DNA of 64,000 bases from Streptomyces sp. A0642 (GCF_004795105.1 NZ_SSBL01000029.1:1-64000); one strand, 5' to 3'. Counted from the first letter of the stretch, positions 8,437 through 17,428 are shown. The notes: generated by a model not told the origin, from the letters alone. A program made the numbers and translations.

Positions 8437-9990
8437 GTGACTGCTCTCACTCTCAGCACTGCCGGTGCGGCGACGCTGCGCGCCGACGCGCTCGTCGTCG
8501 GCGTCGCCAAGGCCGCCGGCTCCAAGTCCGGGGACCTGGTCCTCGCGCCTGGCGCCGAGGCCGTGGACAAGGCGTTCGGCGGAAAGCTCGCCGCCGTCCT
8601 GGCGACCCTGGGCGCCTCCGGTGCCGAGGGCGAGCTCACCAAGCTCCCCGCGCCCGACGGCCTGAAGGTCCCGGTCGTCATCGCGGCCGGGCTCGGCCCG
8701 GTCCCGGAGAAGGACGGCGCGTACGACGCCGAGGCGCTGCGCCGGGCCGCGGGCGCGGCCGCCCGCGCGCTCGCCGGATCGAAGAAGGCCGGCTTCGCCC
8801 TGCCCGTCGGTTCCGTCGAGGACGCCGAGGCCATCGCGGAGGGCGCCCTGCTGGGCGCGTACGCCTTCACCGCCTACCAGGCCGGCGAGAACAAGCTGGC
8901 CCCCAAGGGCGCCAAGCCCAACGGTGCGAAGCTGCCGCTCGCCGAGGTCGCCCTCCTCGGCGCCAAGCCGCGCGACAAGGCCTTCAAGGCCGCCGCCGAG
9001 CGCGCCCTCGCGCTGGCCGAGGAGATCAACCGCGCCCGCGACCTGGTCAACACCCCGCCCAACGACCTGTACCCCGAGTCCTTCGCCGCCGTGGCCACCG
9101 CCGCCGGCAAGGAGCACGGCATCAAGGTGCAGGTCCTCGACGAGAAGGCGCTCGTCAAGGGCGGCTTCGGCGGTCTGCTCGGCGTCGGCCAGGGCGCGGC
9201 CCGCGGCCCGCGCCTGGTGAAGCTGGCGTACACGCACCCGAAGGCGGAGAAGACCCTGGCCCTCGTGGGCAAGGGCATCACCTACGACTCGGGCGGCATC
9301 TCGCTGAAGCCGGCCGGCCACAACGAGACGATGAAGTGCGACATGGCCGGCGCCGCCGCCGTGTTCGCGACCGTCGTCGCGGCCGCCCGTCTGGGCCTGC
9401 GGGTCAACGTCACCGGCTGGCTGGCGCTCGCGGAGAACATGCCGTCGGGCACCGCCACCCGCCCGGGTGACGTGCTGCGCATGTACAGCGGCAAGACCGT
9501 CGAGGTCCTCAACACGGACGCCGAGGGCCGGCTCGTCCTCGCCGACGCGCTGACCCGCGCCTCCGAGGAGAACCCGGACGCGATCGTCGACGTGGCGACC
9601 CTGACCGGCGCGATGGTGCTGGCGCTGGGCAACCGCACCTTCGGCATCATGGCGAACGACGACGCCTTCCGTACCTCGATCCACGAGATCGCCGAAGAGG
9701 TCGGCGAGGCCTCCTGGCCGATGCCGCTCCCGGCCGACCTGCGCAAGGGCATGGACTCCCCGACCGCCGACATCGCCAACATGGGCGAGCGGATGGGCGG
9801 CGGCCTGGTGGCGGGTCTGTTCCTGCAGGAGTTCGTGGGCGAGGGCATCGCCTGGGCGCACCTGGACATCGCCGGGCCGGCCTTCCACGAGGGCGCCCCG
9901 TACGGCTACACGCCGAAGGGCGGCACCGGATCGGCGGTCCGCACCCTGGTGAAGCTGGCGGAGCGCACCGCGGCCGGCGACCTCGGCTGA
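8437..9990 (+). CDS. pepA: Leucyl (cytosol) aminopeptidase, M17 family
   Basis: A cytosolic, hexameric, two-metal aminopeptidase that removes N-terminal residues during peptide turnover. From the GTG at 8437 it has 517 residues, normal for PepA. The N-terminal alpha/beta regulatory domain covers about residues 1-190. The catalytic half has the metal ligands in VGKGITYDSGGISLKP and MKCDMAGAAAVF and the M17 signature NTDAEGRL at 359-366. I chose the GTG because it follows a GGAAGCGAG tract and gives MTALTLST; a longer in-frame extension to 8359 is Arg-rich and unlike the family. A strong terminator follows at 10003. Confidence 0.95.
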   Translation: MTALTLSTAGAATLRADALVVGVAKAAGSKSGDLVLAPGAEAVDKAFGGKLAAVLATLGASGAEGELTKLPAPDGLKVPVVIAAGLGPVPEKDGAYDAEALRRAAGAAARALAGSKKAGFALPVGSVEDAEAIAEGALLGAYAFTAYQAGENKLAPKGAKPNGAKLPLAEVALLGAKPRDKAFKAAAERALALAEEINRARDLVNTPPNDLYPESFAAVATAAGKEHGIKVQVLDEKALVKGGFGGLLGVGQGAARGPRLVKLAYTHPKAEKTLALVGKGITYDSGGISLKPAGHNETMKCDMAGAAAVFATVVAAARLGLRVNVTGWLALAENMPSGTATRPGDVLRMYSGKTVEVLNTDAEGRLVLADALTRASEENPDAIVDVATLTGAMVLALGNRTFGIMANDDAFRTSIHEIAEEVGEASWPMPLPADLRKGMDSPTADIANMGERMGGGLVAGLFLQEFVGEGIAWAHLDIAGPAFHEGAPYGYTPKGGTGSAVRTLVKLAERTAAGDLG

Positions 9991-10002
9991 GGTCACCGCT
10001 GT

Positions 10003-10036
10003 CGTACGGCCCCGGGCATACGTCCGGGGCCGTACG
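10003..10036 (+). terminator. pepA terminator hairpin
   Basis: A 13-bp perfect stem (10003-10015 with 10024-10036) closing an 8-nt loop, 12 nt after the pepA stop. It has no long U tract, as is usual in Streptomyces. It begins the 327-nt gap before lpd, which otherwise holds a second palindrome (10120-10145) and the presumed lpd promoter and leader. Confidence 0.75.
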
Positions 10037-10119
10037 TGTTGCCTCCACGGCACCGCGGCAGGGGCCGGGCGGGTTTCGCTCTCGACGAAATCCGTACGTC
10101 TCTACGCAGCGGTAACCCC

Positions 10120-10145
10120 CTGGGACGGACGATCATCCGTCCCAG
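10120..10145. promoter_or_regulatory. Inverted repeat upstream of lpd
   Basis: The arms CTGGGACGGA (10120-10129) and TCCGTCCCAG (10136-10145) are perfectly complementary around a 6-nt centre. It lies about 175 bp before the lpd start and well after the pepA terminator, so it could be an operator for the lpd-sucB promoter or a secondary terminator. No long T run follows, and the binding protein is unknown. Confidence 0.35.
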
Positions 10146-10317
10146 ACACGGGCCCCGCGTCCCGCCCGCCGTCGACAAGTGCGAAGATGGGTTCTCGGCA
10201 GGACAGGGCCCCCACCACAGGGCCGAATGACAAAAGCGGCCGCACACCAGCCGACCGGCCGGTCACACCCCGATGACGGGGCCCCGGCGTACGGCGCACA
10301 TGCATGGAGGACGTGAC

Positions 10318-11706
10318 GTGGCGAACGACGCCAGCACCGTTTTCGACCTAGTGATCCTCGGCGGTGGTAGCGGCGGTTATGCCGCGGCCCTGCGCGGAGC
10401 GCAGCTGGGCCTGGACGTCGCTCTGATCGAGAAGGGCAAGGTCGGCGGCACCTGCCTGCACAACGGCTGTATCCCCACGAAGGCCCTGCTGCACGCCGGT
10501 GAGATCGCGGACCAGGCGCGCGAGGCCGACCAGTTCGGCGTCAAGGCCACCTTCGAGGGCATCGACATGGCGGCCGTCCACAAGTACAAGGACGACGTGA
10601 TCTCGGGCCTGTACAAGGGTCTCCAGGGTCTCATCGCCTCCCGCAAGGTGCACTACATCGAGGGTGAGGGACGTCTCTCCTCCGCCACCTCGGTGGATGT
10701 GAACGGCCAGCGCATCCAGGGCCGCCACGTGCTCCTGGCGACCGGCTCCGTACCGAAGTCGCTCCCGGGCCTGGAGATCGACGGCAACCGCGTCATCTCC
10801 TCGGACCACGCGCTGAAGCTGGACCGCGTGCCCAAGTCGGCGATCGTGCTGGGCGGCGGCGTCATCGGCGTCGAGTTCGCCTCCGCGTGGAAGTCCTTCG
10901 GCACCGACGTCACCATCGTCGAGGGCCTGAAGCACCTCGTCCCGGTCGAGGACGAGAACAGCTCGAAGCTTCTTGAGCGCGCTTTCCGCAAGCGCGGCAT
11001 CAAGTTCAACCTCGGCACCTTCTTCCAGGGTGTCGAGTACACCCAGGACGGCGTCCGGGTGACCCTCGCCGACGGCAAGACCTTCGAGGCGGAGCTGCTC
11101 CTCGTCGCGATCGGCCGCGGCCCGGTCTCCCAGGGCCTCGGTTACGAGGAGGCGGGCGTCGCGATGGACCGCGGCTACGTCCTCGTCGACGAGTACATGC
11201 AGACCAACGTTCCGACGATCTCGGCCGTGGGCGACCTGGTCCCGACCCTTCAGCTGGCGCACGTCGGCTTCGCCGAGGGCATCCTCGTGGCGGAGCGCCT
11301 GGCCGGCATGAAGACCGTCCCGATCGACTACGACGGTGTCCCGAAGGTGACGTACTGCCACCCCGAGGTCGCCTCCGTCGGGATCACCGAGGCCAAGGCC
11401 AAGGAGCTCTACGGCGCGGACAAGGTCGTCGCGCTGAAGTACAACCTCGCGGGCAACGGCAAGAGCAAGATCCTCAAGACCGCGGGCGAGATCAAGCTCG
11501 TCCAGGTCAAGGACGGTGCCGTGGTCGGCGTCCACATGGTGGGTGACCGTATGGGCGAGCAGGTCGGCGAAGCCCAGCTGATCTACAACTGGGAGGCGCT
11601 GCCGGCCGAGGTCGCGCAGCTCATCCACGCCCACCCGACGCAGAACGAGGCGATGGGCGAGGCCCACCTGGCCCTCGCCGGCAAGCCGCTGCACTCCCAC
11701 GACTGA
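10318..11706 (+). CDS. lpdA: Dihydrolipoyl dehydrogenase (E3)
   Basis: An FAD-dependent E3 that re-oxidises dihydrolipoyl groups of the 2-oxoacid dehydrogenase complexes with NAD+. It has 462 residues from the GTG at 10318, chosen because GGAGG lies 7 nt upstream. It shows the N-terminal FAD dinucleotide fold (ILGGGSGGYAAA), the redox disulfide GTCLHNGC with Cys46 and Cys51, the NAD-binding fold IVLGGGVIGVEFAS, and the C-terminal catalytic His439/Glu444 pair in HAHPTQNE. sucB follows after 60 nt, so E3 and E2 probably form one operon. Confidence 0.96.
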   Translation: MANDASTVFDLVILGGGSGGYAAALRGAQLGLDVALIEKGKVGGTCLHNGCIPTKALLHAGEIADQAREADQFGVKATFEGIDMAAVHKYKDDVISGLYKGLQGLIASRKVHYIEGEGRLSSATSVDVNGQRIQGRHVLLATGSVPKSLPGLEIDGNRVISSDHALKLDRVPKSAIVLGGGVIGVEFASAWKSFGTDVTIVEGLKHLVPVEDENSSKLLERAFRKRGIKFNLGTFFQGVEYTQDGVRVTLADGKTFEAELLLVAIGRGPVSQGLGYEEAGVAMDRGYVLVDEYMQTNVPTISAVGDLVPTLQLAHVGFAEGILVAERLAGMKTVPIDYDGVPKVTYCHPEVASVGITEAKAKELYGADKVVALKYNLAGNGKSKILKTAGEIKLVQVKDGAVVGVHMVGDRMGEQVGEAQLIYNWEALPAEVAQLIHAHPTQNEAMGEAHLALAGKPLHSHD

Positions 11707-11766
11707 TCAGTCGACCGGGCGCGACGACCGACCACTTCCGCATTTTCGTTAGGAGCAACTGAAACC

Positions 11767-13449
11767 ATGTCGGTTTCCGTAACCCTGCCGGCGCTCGGCG
11801 AGAGCGTCACCGAGGGCACTGTCACCCGCTGGCTGAAGGCCGAGGGCGAGCGCGTCGAGGCCGACGAGCCGCTGCTGGAGGTGTCGACCGACAAGGTCGA
11901 CACCGAGATCCCGGCTCCCGCCTCGGGCATTCTGGCCTCCATCAAGGTCGCCGAGGACGAGACCGTCGAGGTCGGCGCCGAGCTGGCCGTCATCGACGAC
12001 GGCACCGGCGCTCCGGCGGCCGAGGCCGCTCCGGCCGCCGAACCCGCCGCCGAGCCCGCGGCGGTGCCCGCCCCGGCCGCCGCCGAGGCGCCGACCGCCC
12101 CGTCGACCGAGACCGCGGCTCCGGCCGAGGCCCCGACCGCCGAGGCCACGACCGGCGCTTCCTCGGCCTCCGGCACCGACGTCACCCTTCCGGCGCTCGG
12201 CGAGAGCGTCACCGAGGGCACCGTCACCCGCTGGCTGAAGGAGGTCGGCGAGGAGGTCACGGAGGACGAGCCCCTCCTCGAGGTCTCCACGGACAAGGTC
12301 GACACCGAGATCCCGGCCCCGGTCTCCGGCGTGCTGCTGGAGATCGTCGTCGGCGAGGACGAGACCGCGGAGGTCGGCGCGAAGCTGGCCGTCATCGGTG
12401 CTCCCGGCGCCGCTCCGGCCGCCGCCGCTCCGGCCCCGGCTGCTCCGGCGCCCGCGCCCGCCGCTCCTGCTCCGGTCACTCCGGCCCCGGCCGCTCCGGC
12501 CGCGACCTCCGGTGACGACGGCGCGTACGTCACGCCGCTGGTCCGCAAGCTCGCCTCCGAGAACGGCGTCGACCTGGGCGCGGTCAAGGGCACCGGCGTC
12601 GGTGGCCGTATCCGCAAGCAGGACGTCGTCGCCGCCGCGGAGGCCGCCAAGGCCGCCGCCGCCGCTCCGGCTCCGGCCCCGGCCGCCGCCCCGGCGGCGA
12701 AGGCCGCGCCGAAGCTCGAGGTGTCCCCGCTGCGCGGTCAGACCGTCAAGATGACCCGCATGCGCAAGGTCATCGGCGACAACATGATGAAGGCGCTGCA
12801 CTCGCAGGCCCAGCTGACCTCTGTCGTCGAGGTCGACGTCACCAAGCTGATGAAGCTGCGCAACAAGGCGAAGGACGCGTTCGCGGCCCGTGAGGGCGTC
12901 AAGCTCTCCCCGATGCCGTTCTACGTGAAGGCCGCCGCCCAGGCACTGAAGGCCCACCCGGTCATCAACGCCCGGATCAACGAGGACGAAGGCACGATCA
13001 CGTACTTCGACTCGGAGAACATCGGCATCGCCGTGGACGCCGAGAAGGGCCTGATGACCCCGGTCATCAAGGGCGCGGGCGACCTCAACCTCGCCGGCAT
13101 CTCGAAGAAGACCGCCGAGCTGGCCGGCAAGGCCCGCGGTGGCGGCCTGACGCCGGACGACATGTCCGGCGCCACCTTCACCATCAGCAACACCGGCTCG
13201 CGCGGTGCGCTGTTCGACACCGTCATCGTGCCGCCGAACCAGGCAGCCATCCTGGGCATCGGCGCCACCGTCAAGCGTCCGGCAGTCATCGAGACCGCCG
13301 AGGGCACCGTCATCGGCGTCCGCGACATGACGTACCTCTCGCTCTCCTACGACCACCGTCTGGTGGACGGCGCGGACGCCGCCCGCTACCTGACCGCGGT
13401 CAAGGCGATCCTGGAGGCCGGTGAGTTCGAGGTCGAGCTCGGCCTCTGA
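11767..13449 (+). CDS. sucB: 2-oxoacid dehydrogenase E2 (dihydrolipoyl acyl-/succinyltransferase)
   Basis: A 560-residue E2 with two lipoyl domains, each with the lipoylation motif DKVDTE (Lys43 and Lys177). Long Ala/Pro linkers follow (about 80-135 and 215-250), then the E3/E1 binding domain YVTPLVRKLASENG (about 255-290), a third Ala/Pro linker and the catalytic domain. The latter ends in YDHRLVDGADAARYL with catalytic His530 and Asp534. Actinobacterial proteins labelled SucB can act as the E2 of pyruvate dehydrogenase and sit in a mixed PDH/ODH complex, so substrate cannot be assigned from sequence. The AGGAG ribosome site ends 10 nt before the ATG. The two lipoyl-domain coding stretches are near-identical DNA repeats. 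Confidence 0.94.
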   Translation: MSVSVTLPALGESVTEGTVTRWLKAEGERVEADEPLLEVSTDKVDTEIPAPASGILASIKVAEDETVEVGAELAVIDDGTGAPAAEAAPAAEPAAEPAAVPAPAAAEAPTAPSTETAAPAEAPTAEATTGASSASGTDVTLPALGESVTEGTVTRWLKEVGEEVTEDEPLLEVSTDKVDTEIPAPVSGVLLEIVVGEDETAEVGAKLAVIGAPGAAPAAAAPAPAAPAPAPAAPAPVTPAPAAPAATSGDDGAYVTPLVRKLASENGVDLGAVKGTGVGGRIRKQDVVAAAEAAKAAAAAPAPAPAAAPAAKAAPKLEVSPLRGQTVKMTRMRKVIGDNMMKALHSQAQLTSVVEVDVTKLMKLRNKAKDAFAAREGVKLSPMPFYVKAAAQALKAHPVINARINEDEGTITYFDSENIGIAVDAEKGLMTPVIKGAGDLNLAGISKKTAELAGKARGGGLTPDDMSGATFTISNTGSRGALFDTVIVPPNQAAILGIGATVKRPAVIETAEGTVIGVRDMTYLSLSYDHRLVDGADAARYLTAVKAILEAGEFEVELGL

Positions 13450-13478
13450 GCACCACGGCTGTAACCAGCCTCACCAGC

Positions 13479-13515
13479 GGCGCCCCCGTCCGGAACACTC
13501 CCGGGCGGGGGCGCC
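13479..13515 (+). terminator. lpdA-sucB terminator
   Basis: A 15-bp stem (13479-13493 with 13501-13515, one G-T pair) closing a 7-nt loop, 29 nt after the sucB stop. It is among the strongest hairpins in the window and should insulate the GntR gene from sucB read-through. Confidence 0.85.
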
Positions 13516-13522
13516 GCCGTAT

Positions 13523-13532
13523 TGTCTAGACA
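13523..13532. promoter_or_regulatory. TGTCTAGACA palindrome, candidate GntR operator
   Basis: A perfect 10-bp palindrome within ATTGTCTAGACACC. It sits just behind the sucB terminator and 65 bp before the GntR-family start codon. GntR/FadR-type regulators often bind TnGTnnnACnA-like sites of this form, so autoregulation is a reasonable inference. The A+T-richer core stands out in 72% G+C DNA. Confidence 0.5.
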
Positions 13533-13597
13533 CCACCGGTCGCCTCCGGCAGCCGTGTTGGTGCAGGCAGCACCGGTTTGCCCCGAAGGAGCCCCTC

Positions 13598-14221
13598 ATG
13601 ACCCCGCCCGTCGTCCACTCGCTGCGCGAACAGATCCGCGAGCACATCGTGGACGGGATCGTCAGCGGGCGCTGGAAGCCGGGCGAGCGGATCGTGGAGC
13701 GGCGCATCGCCACCGAGCTGGAGGTCAGCCAGACCCCCGTGCGCGAGGCGCTGCGCGAGCTGGAGACGCTCCGGCTCATCGAGTCGGCGCCCAACAAGGG
13801 CGTCCGGGTCCGGAACCTCACCGCTGCCGATCTCGAGGAGAGCTACCCGGTACGGGCCGGCCTGGAGCAGATCGCCGCCGAGCTGGCCGCCCCCGGACTC
13901 GGCGAGGACTGCTCGCTGCTCGCCCCCCACGTGGCGGCGCTGTACGAGGCGGACCGGCTGGCCGACGGCGAGGCGCAGGTGCGCCACACGGTCGGTTTCC
14001 ACCGGGAGATGGTCCGTGCGGCCGGCAACGCGGTCCTGCTGCACACGTGGGAGGGGCTGGGCATCGAGGTGTTCACCGCGCTCTCGATCCGCTGGCTGGG
14101 CACGGTGCAGAAGTCGTACGCCGAGGAGCACGAAGCGCTCATCGAGGCGTTCCTGAGGAAGGACCCGGACATCGGGGTGCTGGTCAAGGCCCATGTGCTC
14201 GGCTGCGCGCCACGCGCCTGA
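13598..14221 (+). CDS. GntR-family transcriptional regulator (FCD/FadR type)
   Basis: 207 residues from the ATG at 13598 with AAGGAG six bases upstream. The N-terminal winged helix (about 1-75) shows the GntR signature LREQIREHIVDGIVSGRWKPGERI followed by SQTPVREALRELETLRLI. A mostly helical C-terminal effector domain contains HTVGFHREMVRAAGN and EEHEALIEAF, whose Asp/His residues in FCD proteins bind a metal and carboxylic acids. It lies between the E2/E3 genes and aceE. By analogy with PdhR it may sense pyruvate or a related acid and regulate them; the placement and the palindrome at 13523 support this but do not prove it. Confidence 0.88.
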   Translation: MTPPVVHSLREQIREHIVDGIVSGRWKPGERIVERRIATELEVSQTPVREALRELETLRLIESAPNKGVRVRNLTAADLEESYPVRAGLEQIAAELAAPGLGEDCSLLAPHVAALYEADRLADGEAQVRHTVGFHREMVRAAGNAVLLHTWEGLGIEVFTALSIRWLGTVQKSYAEEHEALIEAFLRKDPDIGVLVKAHVLGCAPRA

Positions 14222-14599
14222 GGCCGGTGCGCCGGGGGCGGTGACCGCACGGCGGGCCGGACCCCGGAGCAGCACCGCCCCGCCCCACCCCGGGCACCGC
14301 GCCGACCCACACCGGGCACAGGGCCGGCCTGCGCCGGGCACAGGGCCGACCTGCCCCTGACGCAGCGCCGTGGCGGAGCCGGGCGCAATGCCATGCCGGA
14401 GCCGTCCGGAGCCGGGCACAGTGCCGTGCCCCCAGCCGTGCCGTAGCCGGGCGCAGTGCCGTGGCTGGGGCCGACGCGCCTGAGGCGGCCGTGCCTCGCG
14501 GTGCGCATGTGTCATGCAGGGCGCTCGCTTGTGCAGCTGAGCGCCCCTTTTCCCCCGTTTAATCCCGTCACTCCGTGCCCCGTTTCGCGGCACCCCATG
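14222..14599. repeat. Degenerate GC-rich repeats between gntR and aceE
   Basis: This gene-free stretch carries at least six loose copies of a GCCGGGCACAGGGCC-like unit (about 14285-14460), with GCGCAATGCC and GCGCAGTGCC variants. Near its end CCCCAGCC (14430-14437) pairs with GGCTGGGG (14463-14470). Short ORFs here have no plausible ribosome site or protein-like composition. It may be a terminator region expanded by slippage. Confidence 0.5.
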
Positions 14600-14752
14600 C
14601 CACTTTCTTCATATCGAGAAGTTTTGCCTTTCATCCTTTGATCGATCATCGATCGGAGCCTTACAGTTCACTCCGCGGGCCCACCGGCCCCATCGCCCTG
14701 TCCTGCCAGTCAGGGACTTCTCCACCCCCCTCCTCACCGGAAGGCGGCGATC
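14600..14752 (+). promoter_or_regulatory. aceE promoter/leader region with GATCGAT palindrome
   Basis: Bases from about 14606 to 14670 are strikingly A+T-rich for this genome and include T-rich runs (CTTTCTTCATATCG, TTTTGCCTTTC). A 15-nt palindrome follows at 14640-14654 (GATCGAT-C-ATCGATC). This is the expected position of the aceE promoter, about 100 bp before the start, and the palindrome is a candidate operator. No clear -35/-10 pair can be assigned. Confidence 0.5.
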
Positions 14753-17422
14753 ATGACCGACCCCGTAGGAAAGCTTCCGAGCGAGCTCGACCAGCTCCCG
14801 GACCGCGACCCGGAGGAGACCGCTGAATGGGCGGCCTCCCTGGATGCCGTCACCAAGGCCGCGGGCCCGCACCGTGCCGCGTATCTGATGCGCCGCTCGC
14901 TCCAGCACGCCGAGGGCGCCGGTCTCGCGCTGCCCAAACTGCTGGAGACCGACTACGTCAACTCCATCCCCACCGCCGCGGAGCCCGACTTCGACGGCGA
15001 CCTGGAGATGGAGTCCCGGATCACCGCGTGGAACCGCTGGAACGCGGCCGCGATGGTCACCCGTGGCTCCCGCTTCGGCGTCGGCGGCCACATAGCCACC
15101 TTCGCCTCGGCGGCCTGGCTGTACGAGACCGGCTTCAACCACTTCTTCCGCGGCAAGGAGGGGGACGGCTCCGGCGACCAGCTCTACATCCAGGGCCATG
15201 CCTCCCCCGGCATCTACGCCCGCGCCTTCCTCGACGGCCGGCTCAGCGAGCAGCAGCTCGACAACTTCCGCCAGGAGGCGGGCGGCGAGGGCCTCCCCTC
15301 CTACCCGCACCCGCGCCGGCTGCCCTGGCTGTGGGAGTTCCCCACCGTGTCGATGGGCCTCGGCCCGCTCTCGGCGATCTACCAGGCGCGCTTCAACCGC
15401 TACCTGACCAACCGCAGCATCAAGGACACGTCGAACTCGCACGTCTGGGCCTTCCTCGGCGACGGCGAGATGGACGAGCCCGAGTCGACCGCCGCCCTCG
15501 CCCTCGCGGCGCGCGAGCAGCTCGACAACCTGACCTTCGTCATCAACTGCAACCTGCAGCGCCTCGACGGCCCGGTACGCGCCAACTTCCGCGTCGTGCA
15601 GGAGCTGGAGGGCGCCTTCCGCGGCGCCGGCTGGAACGTCATCAAGACGCTCTGGGGCAACGCCTGGGACGAGCTGTTCCAGCTCGACACCACGGGCGCG
15701 CTGGTCCGCCGGCTCCGCGAGGTCCCGGACGCGCAGTTCCAGACGTACGCCACCCGCGACGTCGCCTACATCCGTGAGCACTTCTTCGGTGCCGAGCCCG
15801 CGCTCGCCGAGCTGGCGAAGCTGCTCACGGACGCGAAGATCGCCGAGTGCTTCTACACCTCCCGCGGCGGCCACGAGGCCCGCAAGGTGTACGCCGCCTA
15901 CCGCGCCGCCGTCGAACACAAGGGCGCGCCGACCGTGATCCTCGCCCAGACGGTGAAGGGTTACACGCTCGGCAAGGGCTTCGAGTCCAAGAACGCCAAC
16001 CACCAGATGAAGAAGCTGTCGACCGACGAGTTCAAGAGCATGCGCGAGCTGCTCGGACTCCCGATCCCGGACAGCGCCTTCGCCGACGGCCTGGTGCCTT
16101 ACGGCCACCCGGGCGCCGACTCCCCGGAGGTCCGCTACCTCCAGGAGCGCCGCGCCGCCCTCGGCGGTCCGGCCCCGGCCCGCCGGGTGCACGCGGTGGC
16201 GCTGCCCGAGCCCGAGGAGCGCGCGTTCGCCGCGCTCAAGAAGGGCTCCGGCAAGCAGGAGATGGCCACCACCATGGCCTTCGTCCGCCTGGTCAAGGAC
16301 CTGATGCGGGACAAGCAGACCGGAAAGCGCTGGGTGCCGATCGTCCCGGACGAGGCCCGTACCTTCGGTATGGAGTCGCTGTTCCCCTCGGCCGGCATCT
16401 ACTCGCCGCTGGGTCAGACGTACGAGCCGGTCGACCGCGACCAGCTGATGTACTACAAGGAGGCCAAGGACGGCCAGATCCTCAACGAGGGGATCACCGA
16501 GGCCGGGGCCATGGCCGATTTCATCGCCGCCTCCACGTCCTACGCGACGCACGGCGAGACGATGATCCCCTTCTACATCTTCTACTCGATGTTCGGCTGG
16601 CAGCGGACCGGCGACCAGATGTGGCAGCTCGCCGACCAGCTCGGCAAGGGCTTCATCGTCGGCGCCACCGCCGGCCGGACCACCCTGACGGGCGAGGGCC
16701 TCCAGCACGCGGACGGCCACTCGCACCTGATCGCGTCCACGAACCCGGCGTCGCTCAACTACGACCCGGCGTTCGCCTACGAGATCGCGGTCATCGTCAA
16801 GGACGGTCTGCGGCGGATGTACGGCCCCGAGGCCGAGAACGTCTTCTACTACCTGACGGTCTACAACGAGCCGAAGCAGCAGCCCGCGATGCCGGAGGGT
16901 GTCGAGGAGGGCATCCGCAAGGGCCTCTACCGCTTCAAGGAGGGCACGCCGGCGAAGGCGGACGCGCCGCGCGTCCAGCTGCTGGCCTCCGGCACGGCGA
17001 TCCACTGGGCCCTGGAGGCCCAGCAGCTGCTGGCCGCGGACTGGGGTGTCACGGCCGACGTCTGGTCCGCCACCTCGTGGGGCGAGCTGCGCCGGGACGC
17101 GCTGGAGTGCGACGAGGCGCTGCTCCGCGGTGAGCTGCGGGTGCCGTACGTGACCCAGGCGCTGGAAGGCGCACCGGGTCCGGTCCTCGCGGTCAGCGAC
17201 TGGATGCGCGCGGTCCCGGACCAGATCAGCCAGTGGGTGCCGCAGGACTGGTCCTCGCTCGGTACGGACGGCTTCGGCCTCTCCGACACCCGTGAGGCGG
17301 CCCGCCGCCACTTCGGCGTCGACGCGCAGTCGGTCACGGTCGCGGCCCTGGCCCAGCTGGCCCGCCGCGGCGAGGTGCCGGCGTCGGCCGTCAAGGAGGC
17401 CCGCGAGCGGTACGGGCTCTGA
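14753..17422 (+). CDS. aceE: Pyruvate dehydrogenase E1 (homodimeric AceE type)
   Basis: A thiamine-diphosphate E1 that decarboxylates pyruvate and acetylates the lipoyl group of E2. It has 889 residues, the single-chain homodimeric form. The N-terminal opening ELDQLPDRDPEETAEW is typical; the ThDP fold is in FLGDGEMDEPES...FVINCN, and the motifs GVGGHIATFASAAWLYE, GHASPGIYARAFLDGR, DEARTFGMESLFPSAGIYSP and GATAGRTTLTGEGLQHADG are all present. The ATG at 14753 follows a GGAAGGCGGCGATC leader. It stands alone after the GntR gene, with E2/E3 encoded just upstream. A terminator hairpin follows 6 nt after the stop. Confidence 0.96.
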   Translation: MTDPVGKLPSELDQLPDRDPEETAEWAASLDAVTKAAGPHRAAYLMRRSLQHAEGAGLALPKLLETDYVNSIPTAAEPDFDGDLEMESRITAWNRWNAAAMVTRGSRFGVGGHIATFASAAWLYETGFNHFFRGKEGDGSGDQLYIQGHASPGIYARAFLDGRLSEQQLDNFRQEAGGEGLPSYPHPRRLPWLWEFPTVSMGLGPLSAIYQARFNRYLTNRSIKDTSNSHVWAFLGDGEMDEPESTAALALAAREQLDNLTFVINCNLQRLDGPVRANFRVVQELEGAFRGAGWNVIKTLWGNAWDELFQLDTTGALVRRLREVPDAQFQTYATRDVAYIREHFFGAEPALAELAKLLTDAKIAECFYTSRGGHEARKVYAAYRAAVEHKGAPTVILAQTVKGYTLGKGFESKNANHQMKKLSTDEFKSMRELLGLPIPDSAFADGLVPYGHPGADSPEVRYLQERRAALGGPAPARRVHAVALPEPEERAFAALKKGSGKQEMATTMAFVRLVKDLMRDKQTGKRWVPIVPDEARTFGMESLFPSAGIYSPLGQTYEPVDRDQLMYYKEAKDGQILNEGITEAGAMADFIAASTSYATHGETMIPFYIFYSMFGWQRTGDQMWQLADQLGKGFIVGATAGRTTLTGEGLQHADGHSHLIASTNPASLNYDPAFAYEIAVIVKDGLRRMYGPEAENVFYYLTVYNEPKQQPAMPEGVEEGIRKGLYRFKEGTPAKADAPRVQLLASGTAIHWALEAQQLLAADWGVTADVWSATSWGELRRDALECDEALLRGELRVPYVTQALEGAPGPVLAVSDWMRAVPDQISQWVPQDWSSLGTDGFGLSDTREAARRHFGVDAQSVTVAALAQLARRGEVPASAVKEARERYGL

Positions 17423-17428
17423 CGGCCC

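Noticed and set aside
11767..12411. Near-identical DNA repeat within sucB, considered as a mobile or recombination signal
   Set aside because: It is explained by the two tandem lipoyl domains of one protein.
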